Position numbers and translations under genes: made by a program
Assembly (NCBI RefSeq): GCF_900100735.1
Contig: NZ_FNCJ01000023.1
Location: 1-64,000, forward strand
Direction: 5' to 3'
Length of the DNA stretch: 64,000 nucleotides
From: Paraburkholderia phenazinium
Lineage (GTDB): Bacteria > Pseudomonadota > Gammaproteobacteria > Burkholderiales > Burkholderiaceae
Shown: in pieces, positions 52,588-62,225 of the stretch
Position numbering within the stretch: the first letter of the stretch is position 1
How the letters are laid out: each line of letters begins with the position of its first letter
The notes under the pieces: generated by a model
What the model saw: only the letters and a program-made list of their open reading frames with translations
What the model was told of the DNA's origin: nothing
The model's database searches: none

Positions 52588-55500
52588 TGCGCACCTTCGG
52601 TCGGGGGTTGGTAGCCAGCGTCTGCATGGCTGCCGCTATCGTCGTCTGTGCTGGGGGGCTCGGGTGGCAGGCCGCCGGCCGGTGCGATGCGCCAGATCGC
52701 GAACGGCAGTGCGCCAGGGTTGAGCCGCACGTGCTGCCAGCGGCCGTACCACTCGAAGCGTGCCCCACTCATCTGGTCGACCACTTCGAGCGCCGCTTGA
52801 TCGTTCAAATGCCAATGGGCAAAGGTCGCCCACGAAAGCTCGACATCCGCACCTTCCTCGTTGAAAGGATCGAGATTGATGGCGACGACGATCACGTTGT
52901 CGCGCGCTTCCGTGGCTTTCTCGAAGAACAGGATATGGTCATTGTGCGCCGTCAGAAACGTGACGCCCAGATGCGATTGCAGTGCTGGGTTGGCGCGGCG
53001 AATCCGGTTCAAGGCGCTGATTTCGCCGACGATATTGCCGGGCCGGTTCCAGTCCCACGCGCGCAGTTGATACTTCTCGGAATCGAGATATTCCTCGCTG
53101 TTCGGCAGCGCGGCGGCTTCGCAGAGTTCGAAGCCGCTGTACACGCCCCACAGCCCTGAGAGCGTCGCCGCGAGCGCCGCGCGGATCAGGAAGCCGGAGC
53201 GTCCTGACGATTGCAGGTGCCGTGGGTTGATGTCCGGCGTGTTGACGAAAAAGTTCGGCCGGTAGTACTCGCGGATATTGGTCTGCGTGAGTTCGGTCAG
53301 ATACTCGGTGAAGTCGCGCTTCGACTCGCGCCATGTGAAATAGGTGTACGACTGCGAGAAGCCGATCTTGCCGAGCCGGTACATCATGCGTGGCCGGGTG
53401 AAGGCTTCCGCGAAGAAGATCGTCTCGGGATGGCGCGCCCGCACGTCGGCGATCATCCATTCCCAGAACGGCAGCGGTTTCGTATGGGGATTGTCGACGC
53501 GGAAAATATGCACACCCGCTTCGATCCAGAACAGGATCACGTCGCGCAACGCGAGCCACAGGTCGGGTTTGGCGTCGTGCGCATAGAAGTCCGGGTTGAC
53601 GATGTCCTGATACTTCTTCGGCGGATTCTCGGCATAGCGCAGCGTGCCGTCGGGGCGCCATGCAAACCAGGTGGGATGCTCCTTGAGCCACGGATGATCA
53701 GGCGAGCACTGGATCGCGAAGTCGAGCGCGATCTCGAGGCCATGCTCGTGCGCGGCGGCGAGCATCTGCTTGAAGTCGTCGAGCGTGCCCAGTTGCGGAT
53801 GGACGGCCGTGTGGCCGCCTTCCACCGCGCCGATTGCGTAGGGGCTGCCCACGTCGCCAGGCTGCGCGTTCAGCGCGTTGTTGCGGCCCTTGCGGTTGGC
53901 GAGGCCGATCGGGTGGATCGGCGGGAAGTACAGCACGTCGAAACCCATGTCGCGGATGCGCGGCAGTTTCTTCGTGACATCCGCGAAGGTGCCGTGCCGG
54001 GATTCGTCGTCGCTCATCGAACGCGGGAAGATTTCGTACCAGCTCGCAAAGCGCGCGGCGGTCCGTTCGGCATCGATCCGGTAGACCACCGGGTCGCGTG
54101 TCAGGAACGGGCGGTGACGGGCGGCGGCCATCGCTTTGGCGGTGGTGGGCGCGAGCAGCAGCGCGATCCGCGTCTCGAGATCCGCCTTGGTGAAGACCTT
54201 GACGATATGTTCAAGCGGTTCGGTCACGGCGCCTTCTACCGTTTCCACCTCCGCTAGCACCAGCGCAAACAGGTGGCTGGCTTCGTCGATTTCAAGCTCG
54301 ACGGTTTGCCCGGCCTTCAGCTTTTTCTGCACGTGCTCGACCAGCGAAGCGAAGTCGTCGCGCCACGCGATCACGGTGAATTCGTGCCGGCCCATCCGTT
54401 CGAGTGGGATGCGGGCGTGCCACAAGTCGTTCCCTGCGGGCGGCGCGGGGAGCATTGGCGCTTCGTGCCAGGCGGTTTCGTCGGCAGCACGCCAAATGAC
54501 CGCGGCGGCTATCTTGTCGTGTCCTTCTGCGAAGATCGCCGCCGTCACGTCGACCCGTTCGCCGACCGTGCGCTTGACGATAAAGCGACCGTTGTCGACT
54601 GACGGCGTCACGCTTTCGATCGCCACACGCGGGGCGGCGATGGCCTCCAGCACGGTTTTGTGGCCGCTGCGCTTGTTGCTCGGCTTGTCGATGGGTGGTG
54701 CGAGCAGCACGGGTTTCTCCGCCTGGGCGGCGAACAGCCGGCAGGCGCCGGGCGCAAGTGTAAATGGGGAAAGCGAGGCGGGCGATGCTTGCGCGACGGC
54801 GTCGAGCGGCACGAAGCGTGTGAAGTTGCCCGGTACGCCGGCCAGAAAGCGCCCCGGATCGACCCGCACCGGCAGGCCGAGGTCGGGGTTGATGACGATC
54901 AGGACCGCTTGCTGGCTGTCGCGCAGATCGAGGTGATCGCCGCGCAACAGGACGGCGGCGGGCGCACTGGGGCCGCTGAGCGCCCGCAATTCGCCGACGC
55001 TTTGCAAGGCCTTCGCCTCATGCAGCACGCCGTTGGCATGTTTGATCGGCTCGGACAGGTCGAAGCGTGCCGCCTTGCACAACTCGGCGTACTGCGCGGC
55101 GTTGCCGCGCGTGTACGACATCGGCTGGGCGATGCCGTACTCGAAGCCCATCGGCATCAGCCAGCCAGTGCCGGTTGCCGCTGCGGTGAACAGCGCGCGG
55201 CGGTAGGCACGCTGGAGCATCGAGGCGTCGTGGCCGTCGCCGAGATCGGCGGCGAGGCGGCTGCCGTAGGGCGCCTCCGGAAACGCGATCGGCGCGCCGA
55301 CGCGGCTCAGCGCGGCGTGCTCGTCGGTCAGCCAACTGGCGCGGAAGTCCCACCAGCGCACCGAGGAGAACACGCTGTCGAAGCCCGCACCCTCGAGATG
55401 CTGCAGATCGGCGCGGGCGAGGCCAGGCGTGGCGGCAAGAAAACGTATCTGCGGATACTGTGCCCGCACTGCTGCACCAAGCTGGCGCCAGAACTTGACC

Positions 55501-56030
55501 GGTACGCGGTGCGGCGAATCGAAACGAAAGCCAGCCACGCCCGCTTCAGCGAGCGCGAGCAGTTCGCGGGTCCACCAGTCGAGCAATGCGGCGGTGCTGC
55601 CCTCGTTGCTGAAATTCACGTAGGCGACGTTGTCTTCGCGATGCGCATGGCGCGGATCGAGCCGCGCTTCTTCCGATTCGAACGGATGGAACCAGTCCGG
55701 GTGCTCAGCGAAGAGGGCGCTGTCGGCCGCAAAGCGATCGATCACGAGGTCGGCCAGCACGGCGAGGCCATGTTGGCGCGCCGTGGCGGCAAGGCTGCGC
55801 AGCGCTTCGGGAGCGCCTTGCTGCGCCGCGAAGACCGGGTGCAAGTGACGATGGTCGCTGACAATTTGCGCGTGTCCGGCCCGTCCAGGCTGGAACAGCG
55901 CGCCGATCAGCGCATGATCGAAGCCGAGCGCGGCGGCGTGCGCGAAGTGCGCAGGCCACGCGTCGAGGGGCCCGACGAGGAGAGAGTGGAGAAAATAGAT
56001 CCGCGGCGCATACCTTTGTGAAGGTTCCAT
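52584..56030 (-). CDS. glgE: alpha-1,4-glucan:maltose-1-phosphate maltosyltransferase with extra N-terminal GH13-like domain
   Basis: 1148 residues against about 660-700 for classical GlgE. Residues about 465-1130 are the standard enzyme: N domain (RVAIESVTPSVDNGRFIVKR), then the barrel with nucleophile D846 (HIFRVDNPHTKP) and acid E875 (FFAEAFTRP). Residues 1-440 resemble a second GH13 barrel: region I is DLVIDRF (His replaced), region II GFRFDSPHRV keeps the Asp (D171), and region III FLAATPG lacks the acid Glu. It is therefore probably non-catalytic. The ATG at 56030 has GGAAAC upstream; first gene of the operon. Confidence 0.95.
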   Translation of the reverse strand: MEPSQRYAPRIYFLHSLLVGPLDAWPAHFAHAAALGFDHALIGALFQPGRAGHAQIVSDHRHLHPVFAAQQGAPEALRSLAATARQHGLAVLADLVIDRFAADSALFAEHPDWFHPFESEEARLDPRHAHREDNVAYVNFSNEGSTAALLDWWTRELLALAEAGVAGFRFDSPHRVPVKFWRQLGAAVRAQYPQIRFLAATPGLARADLQHLEGAGFDSVFSSVRWWDFRASWLTDEHAALSRVGAPIAFPEAPYGSRLAADLGDGHDASMLQRAYRRALFTAAATGTGWLMPMGFEYGIAQPMSYTRGNAAQYAELCKAARFDLSEPIKHANGVLHEAKALQSVGELRALSGPSAPAAVLLRGDHLDLRDSQQAVLIVINPDLGLPVRVDPGRFLAGVPGNFTRFVPLDAVAQASPASLSPFTLAPGACRLFAAQAEKPVLLAPPIDKPSNKRSGHKTVLEAIAAPRVAIESVTPSVDNGRFIVKRTVGERVDVTAAIFAEGHDKIAAAVIWRAADETAWHEAPMLPAPPAGNDLWHARIPLERMGRHEFTVIAWRDDFASLVEHVQKKLKAGQTVELEIDEASHLFALVLAEVETVEGAVTEPLEHIVKVFTKADLETRIALLLAPTTAKAMAAARHRPFLTRDPVVYRIDAERTAARFASWYEIFPRSMSDDESRHGTFADVTKKLPRIRDMGFDVLYFPPIHPIGLANRKGRNNALNAQPGDVGSPYAIGAVEGGHTAVHPQLGTLDDFKQMLAAAHEHGLEIALDFAIQCSPDHPWLKEHPTWFAWRPDGTLRYAENPPKKYQDIVNPDFYAHDAKPDLWLALRDVILFWIEAGVHIFRVDNPHTKPLPFWEWMIADVRARHPETIFFAEAFTRPRMMYRLGKIGFSQSYTYFTWRESKRDFTEYLTELTQTNIREYYRPNFFVNTPDINPRHLQSSGRSGFLIRAALAATLSGLWGVYSGFELCEAAALPNSEEYLDSEKYQLRAWDWNRPGNIVGEISALNRIRRANPALQSHLGVTFLTAHNDHILFFEKATEARDNVIVVAINLDPFNEEGADVELSWATFAHWHLNDQAALEVVDQMSGARFEWYGRWQHVRLNPGALPFAIWRIAPAGGLPPEPPSTDDDSGSHADAGYQPPTEGAQ

Positions 56031-56400
56031 CGGTCGTTTCCAGATTCGTCCTGCCGCGATGTGGATGCATCGAGATGCGATCACACCGCTCATTGGGGCT
56101 TCCAGAGCCGGATGCCGCCCGCTGCATGAACTCAGCGCGCGTACTGGTCAATGTAGTGCAAAGATCGCTTGCCCGCCGGGCAGTAACGAACAATACGCAC
56201 GCGCAGGCACCGGCCATGCGGTTCTGGACCAGATAAATGCAAAGTCTGCAGCAAGCGTTGTGCCAGCGGCCTGGGCGGCCGCGAAAACGGAAGGAAGCGC
56301 GGGTGCGCGGGGAGCGGGGTGGCGGCGCAGGTGGGTCAGGCGCGCTGCCAGTATGTAATTCAGGTGCTCCTTACGCGGGTTTTACAAGTCCGCTATTACC
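56031..56400. other. 370-base region upstream of glgE
   Basis: Lies between glgE and the DUF1345 gene on the same strand, and should hold the promoter of the seven-gene operon. Short frames on both strands look non-coding. I could not identify a convincing -35/-10 pair or operator. Confidence 0.4.
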
Positions 56401-57063
56401 TCACGAGCCCAGCAGCCCCGCCGCGATGTTGACGCACAGGCCCAGCACGGCCACGTTGAAGTAGAACGAGAGAATCGATTGCGCCAGTGCTGCACGCCGG
56501 ATCGAACGCGATCTGAGAACCACGTCCGAAGTTTGCGACGCGACCGCAATCGTGAACGAAAAGTACAGAAAGTCCCAATAGTTCGGCTGCAGCTTGTGAT
56601 CGGGGAACAGCAGCGCGGTTTCGTGCGGGTCAGAGCCGTAGTAGAGCCTGGCGTAATGCAGCGTGAAGATGGTCGGAATCAGGAACCATGCGCCGAACAT
56701 CGTCAGTCCGGTAACCAGGTAATGCGCAAGGGTCGACGCGGCGCCGAGGTTCTTCGCGGACGCCAGTTCGAGCACGATGGCGGCGATGCTCGCCAGCGTG
56801 GCAACGCAGATCACCATCAGGACGACGCCCGCGTTCTCATCGTCGCGCTGCGCGAATTCGCGGACCTTGTTTTCATGCGCACCCGCCATGTGCACCCAGA
56901 TCAGCACAAGATACGTCCATATCGTGACGTCCCATGCGGCCAGCACGCGCACCATCGGCCTCATGTGCCAGGGCAACGCCAGCGCGGCGATGATACCGAT
57001 TACAAGCGCAGCGACCATGCGCGGGCGGTTGCGGAGGACCTGCGGATAGAGATTCATTGGCAT
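56401..57063 (-). CDS. DUF1345 integral membrane protein
   Basis: 220 residues with about six hydrophobic helices; the FGAWFLIPTIFTLHYARLYYG and YWDFLYFSFTIAVASQTSDV blocks are typical of DUF1345. The latter resembles an ion-channel pore region, but function is unknown. An ATG two codons downstream (57057) is an equally good start. It diverges from the dehydrogenase operon. Confidence 0.85.
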   Translation of the reverse strand: MPMNLYPQVLRNRPRMVAALVIGIIAALALPWHMRPMVRVLAAWDVTIWTYLVLIWVHMAGAHENKVREFAQRDDENAGVVLMVICVATLASIAAIVLELASAKNLGAASTLAHYLVTGLTMFGAWFLIPTIFTLHYARLYYGSDPHETALLFPDHKLQPNYWDFLYFSFTIAVASQTSDVVLRSRSIRRAALAQSILSFYFNVAVLGLCVNIAAGLLGS

Positions 57064-57295
57064 GGACGGTTAAGGTGAGGCTGCGCGGGGATTGGCACAG
57101 CACTGTTAAGCAGAATTGAGCGTTGCCGATTCTACCGCGAGCCTCGGGCACCAATTGTCGAATGGTCGCGGGGCAGCTATAGTCTTTCGCAACGGCCGTG
57201 CGCCGGACTTTCACGCCGTATCGCAACCACAATACGAGACCGCTACAGCGGCACAGACCAGGTTTGGGGCGGACAACCGGAATAACTTGCGGAGA

Positions 57296-57307
57296 GCGGC
57301 ATGCCGC
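57296..57307. promoter_or_regulatory. 12-bp palindrome upstream of the dehydrogenase operon
   Basis: GCGGCATGCCGC, a perfect inverted repeat 54 bases before the first ORF. Possible operator; no regulator gene is adjacent. Confidence 0.25.
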
Positions 57308-57361
57308 ACCCAGTAAAGTTGGCCGGTTGAAAAGAATTGACTCGTCATCTGTGGAGCCCCC

Positions 57362-57955
57362 ATGGCAGATGTTCAAGACAACGATGAGAACCATGCGCGC
57401 CGCGTGGTGACGCATACCCATTCCGCTGGCCGCCGCACCTGGTTGCTGGGCGCGTGTGCCGCGGCTGCCGCGTTGGCGTTCACGAGCGCCGGACGCTTCG
57501 GCACATCGTTTGGCGTTTGGTTCGGGATTCCGCCGGCCTTTGCGGACGCACCTGCAGGCGGCGGTCTCGACGCCTTCCTCGCCCTATCACAGCATCTGAC
57601 CGGTCGAACCGGCTTCGACCCGGTCCTCGGCAAGCGCGTCTACGATGCCTTGGCACGCTCCGACAGCCAGTTCGCGCAGAATGTCGCCGCCCTCAACACC
57701 TGGCTGCAAGGTCACGGCGGCGTGCCTTCCGACACCGTCACGCAAGCCTTGCAGGTCGACCAGCCGGCGCTCGCGAAGACCGTCGGCGCCATCATGCGCG
57801 CCTGGTATCTCGGCCTTGTCGGCGACATGCCGCATGTGCAAGTGGTGGCCTACGAGAGCGCGCTGATGTTCGATCCGGTCAAGGACGTGCTGACGGTTCC
57901 GTCCTATTGCCGCGACGTGCCGTTCTACTGGACCCAAAAGCCCGCCGGCGCTTGA
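57362..57955 (+). CDS. FAD-dependent sugar dehydrogenase, small (gamma) subunit
   Basis: 197 residues. It carries a twin-arginine signal (AGRRTWLLGACAAAAALAF, about 22-42) and the region YLGLVGDMPHVQVVAYESALMFDPVKDVLTVPSYCRDVPFYWTQKP, typical of the hitchhiker subunit that carries the folded catalytic subunit through the Tat system. It precedes the GMC and cytochrome genes, as in the B. cepacia FAD glucose dehydrogenase. Confidence 0.9.
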   Translation: MADVQDNDENHARRVVTHTHSAGRRTWLLGACAAAAALAFTSAGRFGTSFGVWFGIPPAFADAPAGGGLDAFLALSQHLTGRTGFDPVLGKRVYDALARSDSQFAQNVAALNTWLQGHGGVPSDTVTQALQVDQPALAKTVGAIMRAWYLGLVGDMPHVQVVAYESALMFDPVKDVLTVPSYCRDVPFYWTQKPAGA

Positions 57956-58077
57956 AGCACGGCATGCCTCTCGCGCGTGTCGACGGTCGTGTCGGTTGCG
58001 ACTGCGGCATGCACAAAACAAGCAAGCAGCAATAAGTGCGACAAGTTGCATGGGACCGGAGTAAGTGCGGTGCATGG

Positions 58078-58112
58078 GACCAGAGCAATGCGCTAAAGCG
58101 CGAACTCTGGTC
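58078..58112 (+). other. two-tier hairpin between the small and catalytic subunit genes
   Basis: GACCAGAG (58078-58085) pairs with CTCTGGTC (58105-58112) and encloses GCGC-TAAA-GCGC (58090-58101). Just before it GCATGGGACC occurs twice (58048-58057 and 58072-58081), each followed by G/A-GAG. The 199-base gap is long for this operon, suggesting mRNA processing or differential expression. Confidence 0.5.
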
Positions 58113-58154
58113 GACAGGTGAAGCGCTGACTCTGTTCGACATAAGAGGGCAACA

Positions 58155-59756
58155 ATGGCAAATTCCAATTCCGCCGACATCGTCGTAGTCGGCTCGGGCG
58201 TGGCAGGTGGTCTGGTGGCGCATCAGATGGCGCTAGCAGGCGCCTCGGTCATTCTGCTTGAAGCCGGGCCGCGCATTCCGCGCTGGCAGATTGTCGAGAA
58301 CTTCCGCAACTCCCCGGCCAAGTCCGACTTTGCCACTCCGTATCCTTCCACGCCTTACGCGCCCCATCCCGAGTATGCGCCGGCTAACAACTACCTGATC
58401 CAGAAGGGCGACTATCCGTACAACTCGCAGTACGTGCGGCTGGTGGGCGGCACCACCTGGCACTGGGCGGCTGCTGCGTGGCGGCTGCTTCCTTCGGACT
58501 TCCAGTTGAATAAGCTGTACGGAGTGGGCCGCGACTGGCCCTATCCGTATGAAACACTCGAACCCTGGTACTTTGCCGCTGAAGAGCAGCTCGGCGTGTC
58601 CGGTCCCGATAGCGGCATCGATCTCGGCTCGCCGCGCTCAAAGCCCTATCCGATGAGCCAGTTGCCGTTGTCGTATATGGATCAGCGCTTTAGCGACGTG
58701 CTCAACGCACAAGGTTTCAAGGTGGTGCCCGAGCCGGTGGCGCGCAACAGCCGTCCCTACGATGCGCGCCCCACCTGCTGTGGCAACAACAACTGCATGC
58801 CGATCTGCCCGATCGCGGCCATGTACAACGGCGTGGTGCATGCCGAGAAGGCGGAACAAGCGGGCGCGAAGCTGATTCCACAAGCGGTGGTGTATCGCGT
58901 CGAAGCCGACAATAAAGGTCTGATTACCGCTGTCCACTACAAGGATCCGAACGGCAACAGCACACGGGTGAGCGGCAAGCTGTTCGTGCTTGCGGCGAAT
59001 GGCATCGAAACGCCCAAGTTGATGCTGATGTCGACCTCCGACAAATTCCCGCACGGCGTCGGCAACAGTTCCGACCAGGTGGGCCGCAATCTAATGGACC
59101 ATCCGGGCACGGGGGTGACCTTCCTTGCTAACGAGCCGCTATGGCCCGGACGCGGGCCGATGGAAATGACCTCGGTGGTGAACTTCCGCGACGGCGCGTT
59201 CCGCTCGGACTACGCGGCCAAGAAGCTGCATCTGTCCAACGGCGTGCCGACCATGTCGGTGGCCGCCGAACTCATCAAGCAGGGCCTCACCGGCGCCGAA
59301 CTGGACCGCCAGATCCGTGACCGCGCGGCGCGCACGCTGAACATCAACAGCTTTCACGAGCACCTGGCCGAGCCGCAGAATCGCGTCGTGCCTTCGGCGG
59401 ATCACAAGGATTCGCTCGGCATTCCGCAGCCCGAGATCTACTACTCGATCAACGACTACGTGAAGAAGAGCGCAGCGAACACGCACGAGCTCTATGCGCA
59501 GATCGCGGCCCTGTTCGGCGGCGCCGAAGTTTCGTTCGACGACACCTTCGCGCCGAACAATCACATCATGGGCACCACCATCATGGGCAGCGATCCGGCG
59601 GATTCCGTCGTCGATGCGGATTGCCGCACGCACGACCACTCGAATCTGTTCATTGCGAGTAGCGGCGTGATGCCCACGGCGGCTTCGGTGAATTGCACGC
59701 TGACAATTGCGGCCTTGTCCCTGAAGCTGGCGGACAAGCTCAAGCGTGAAATCTGA
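58155..59756 (+). CDS. FAD-dependent sugar dehydrogenase catalytic subunit (GMC family)
   Basis: 533 residues. The FAD fold is VVGSGVAGGLVAHQ (11-24) with ILLEAGPR. The cysteine cluster C208-C209-C214-C218 (PTCCGNNNCMPICP) matches the 3Fe-4S site of bacterial FAD glucose dehydrogenase; the active-site His is in FAPNNHIMGTT. Overall similarity to the B. cepacia glucose dehydrogenase alpha subunit is high by recall, so glucose or a related polyol is the likely substrate, oxidised in the periplasm. AGAGGG precedes the ATG. No signal of its own; exported with the small subunit. Confidence 0.92.
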   Translation: MANSNSADIVVVGSGVAGGLVAHQMALAGASVILLEAGPRIPRWQIVENFRNSPAKSDFATPYPSTPYAPHPEYAPANNYLIQKGDYPYNSQYVRLVGGTTWHWAAAAWRLLPSDFQLNKLYGVGRDWPYPYETLEPWYFAAEEQLGVSGPDSGIDLGSPRSKPYPMSQLPLSYMDQRFSDVLNAQGFKVVPEPVARNSRPYDARPTCCGNNNCMPICPIAAMYNGVVHAEKAEQAGAKLIPQAVVYRVEADNKGLITAVHYKDPNGNSTRVSGKLFVLAANGIETPKLMLMSTSDKFPHGVGNSSDQVGRNLMDHPGTGVTFLANEPLWPGRGPMEMTSVVNFRDGAFRSDYAAKKLHLSNGVPTMSVAAELIKQGLTGAELDRQIRDRAARTLNINSFHEHLAEPQNRVVPSADHKDSLGIPQPEIYYSINDYVKKSAANTHELYAQIAALFGGAEVSFDDTFAPNNHIMGTTIMGSDPADSVVDADCRTHDHSNLFIASSGVMPTAASVNCTLTIAALSLKLADKLKREI

Positions 59757-59780
59757 CCCGCGCCCTGACGGAGAGCCACA

Positions 59781-61253
59781 ATGACGAACGAGACGTCTCG
59801 CGTGCAGCCGGCCGGTTCGCCCGCACAGGCCACGCGTCGCCGCCGTATCCGGGTGGCCACCTGCGCCGCCGCTTTTTCGCTGTTTGCGTTATACGTTGCG
59901 TGGCATGCGGCGTATGACCCGCCGACGCGCCAGGACGACGAATCACCGATTACGCAGGCGCGAGCCGACGACGCTTCCCAATCCGGACAGGCTGGACAAC
60001 CCGCGCAGCCTGCACAGGCCGCGCAACCCGCACAACCGGCTGCAAGCGGCGCGGCTCTCGCCGAGCAGGATCTGGTCAAGCGCGGCGAATACCTCGCCCG
60101 CGCCGGCGACTGCGTCGCCTGCCACACGGCCGACAAGAGCCGCCCCTTCGCCGGCGGTCTGCCGATCAACACGCCGTTCGGCACGATCTATACGCCGAAC
60201 ATCACGCCTGATCCGGACACCGGCATCGGCCAATGGACCGACGCCGATTTTCAGCGCGCGATGCATGAGGGCATCGGCAAGGGCGGCGAGCGGCTTTACC
60301 CCGCTTTCCCCTACGCCGAGTACACCAAGGTCACCGGCCAGGACGTGCAGGCGATTCGTGCCTATCTGAACACGCTGACGCCGATCCATTACGTGCCGCC
60401 GCGCAATGACATGCGCTTTCCGTTCAACCTGCGCTGGCTGATGGTGTTCTGGAATCTGTTCAATTTCAACGAAGGCCGCTTCGTGCCCGATCCCAAGCAG
60501 AGCGCGGAATGGAATCGAGGCGCCTATCTGGTGCAAGGGCTCGCGCACTGTGAGGAATGCCATACACCGCGCAACATCCTGCAAGGGCTTAAGACGTCCG
60601 AGCGCTTCTCCGGCGCGGCCCAGGCCGGCTGGCATGCGTTTAACATCACGCCGGACAAGAACAGCGGGGTGGGCAACTGGAGCGACGACGAACTGGTCAG
60701 CTATCTGTCCACCGGGGTAGTGCCGGGCCGCGCGAATGCCGCGGGGCCGATGGGCGAAGTGGTCGCGGACAGCACGCAGTATTTGACGCCCGAAGATCTG
60801 ACCTCAATCGTCACGTATTTGCGTTCGGTCGCGCCGGTTAGCGGTGGCGAGACGCATCCGCGCGACCAGTGGGGCACGCCCGCGCATGACGTGACCGCGC
60901 TGCGCGGCACGGAGATTACCGCGGTGAATGGTGCGCAACTGTTCGTGGCCAATTGCGCCTCGTGTCATAACTGGACCGGGCAAGGCATCGGCGCGAGTGC
61001 ACCGGGCGCGTATCCGTCGTTAATTCACAACAGCACCGCAGGCGCCAGCAGCCCCGACAACCTGGCGATGGTGATCCTGCACGGCGTCAGTCGTACGACG
61101 AAACAGGCCGATGTGCTGATGCCGGCGTTCGGCGGCGAACTCACCGACGATCAGGTGGCCGCCATCACGAACTACGTGACCAAGCAGTTCGGCAATCCGC
61201 AAGCGGTGTTGACGGTCGATCAGGTGGCCAAGCTGCGTGCACAGCAACAATGA
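59781..61253 (+). CDS. triheme cytochrome c subunit of the sugar dehydrogenase
   Basis: 490 residues. A membrane anchor (about 26-42) and an Ala/Gln/Pro repeat linker (69-90) precede three cytochrome c domains with CxxCH at 111-115 (CVACH), 257-261 (CEECH) and 392-396 (CASCH). It takes electrons from the GMC subunit to ubiquinone or other acceptors. GGAGAG before the ATG; 24 bases after the catalytic gene. Confidence 0.93.
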   Translation: MTNETSRVQPAGSPAQATRRRRIRVATCAAAFSLFALYVAWHAAYDPPTRQDDESPITQARADDASQSGQAGQPAQPAQAAQPAQPAASGAALAEQDLVKRGEYLARAGDCVACHTADKSRPFAGGLPINTPFGTIYTPNITPDPDTGIGQWTDADFQRAMHEGIGKGGERLYPAFPYAEYTKVTGQDVQAIRAYLNTLTPIHYVPPRNDMRFPFNLRWLMVFWNLFNFNEGRFVPDPKQSAEWNRGAYLVQGLAHCEECHTPRNILQGLKTSERFSGAAQAGWHAFNITPDKNSGVGNWSDDELVSYLSTGVVPGRANAAGPMGEVVADSTQYLTPEDLTSIVTYLRSVAPVSGGETHPRDQWGTPAHDVTALRGTEITAVNGAQLFVANCASCHNWTGQGIGASAPGAYPSLIHNSTAGASSPDNLAMVILHGVSRTTKQADVLMPAFGGELTDDQVAAITNYVTKQFGNPQAVLTVDQVAKLRAQQQ

Positions 61254-61417
61254 CCGCTTGAGACCGTAGGCGTAAGGCGCAATCCGGCATGGTTTTCCGG
61301 CTGCGCCGCAGCACAGCCAAAAAAGGGACAGCGAAGCGGCGCATGGCGCGGCCAAGCGTCTGAGAAAAGATAGAAACCGCGCATACGCGCTTTGCGTTCG
61401 CGTTCTATCATGCTCGA

Positions 61418-62155
61418 ATGGTTACCGCACTCGTCAACACTGTCGAGCATCACGCTGTCAATCGCACCGGCCGCGATTTTGTCGTCGGCGATCTGCACGG
61501 CTGCGTCGATGCGCTGCGCTACCTGCTGCGTGAGGTGGCGTTCGATCCCTCGCACGACCGGCTGTTCTCAGTCGGCGATCTGATCGACCGCGGCACCCAG
61601 TCCGAAGAGGCGCTGGCGCTGCTCGACAAGCCTTGGTTTTACGCGGTGCTCGGCAATCATGAGGACACCTTGTGTGCGGTCGCCGAAGGGCGTCTGCGCC
61701 GGCAGTGGTGGTACGGTATTGGCGGCTCGTGGGCAGCGCAATTGTCCGACGAGAAACTACGCCAGTATGCGCAGCGCTTAAACCGATTGCCGCTCGCGCG
61801 GGTGATCGGCAGCGGCAATGAGCGCTTTAATGTGCTCCATGCCGAATTCTTCGGCACCGACGCAGATCTCGACGTGGGCGAGTTTACCGCCGACGAACGC
61901 CAGCAACTGCTGTGGGGTCGCCAGCTCGCAATGGGTAACGGTGACCCGAGCCGGCAGCGCAGTCTGTCGCTGACCTACTGCGGCCACACGCCAATGCGCA
62001 GCATCCAGCAGATCGGCGCTCAGGTGTTCATCGATACCGGCGCGTTCGGACCCGGCGGCAAGCTGACCATGGTCGAAGCCCGCCGGCCGCAACGCTGGTC
62101 CGTAACGGTGGATATGGCGCGGGCGGAAGGGGCGGCGGCGCTGGCCTTGCCTTGA
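61418..62155 (+). CDS. PrpA/PrpB-like serine/threonine protein phosphatase (metallophosphoesterase)
   Basis: 245 residues. The PPP-family metal motifs are intact: GDLHGC (24-29), GDLIDRG (53-59) and GNHE (79-82); the fourth, GHTP, is in YCGHTPMRS. Length and motifs fit the lambda/PrpA group acting on phosphoproteins, though a dinucleotide-type substrate is possible. Stands alone. Confidence 0.88.
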   Translation: MVTALVNTVEHHAVNRTGRDFVVGDLHGCVDALRYLLREVAFDPSHDRLFSVGDLIDRGTQSEEALALLDKPWFYAVLGNHEDTLCAVAEGRLRRQWWYGIGGSWAAQLSDEKLRQYAQRLNRLPLARVIGSGNERFNVLHAEFFGTDADLDVGEFTADERQQLLWGRQLAMGNGDPSRQRSLSLTYCGHTPMRSIQQIGAQVFIDTGAFGPGGKLTMVEARRPQRWSVTVDMARAEGAAALALP

Positions 62156-62225
62156 GCGCTGGCGCGGCCTCGCGTTGAGCTGCGTGTTGCGTTGCACTGC
62201 GGTGTTGCACCGCGCTTTGCGCCGC

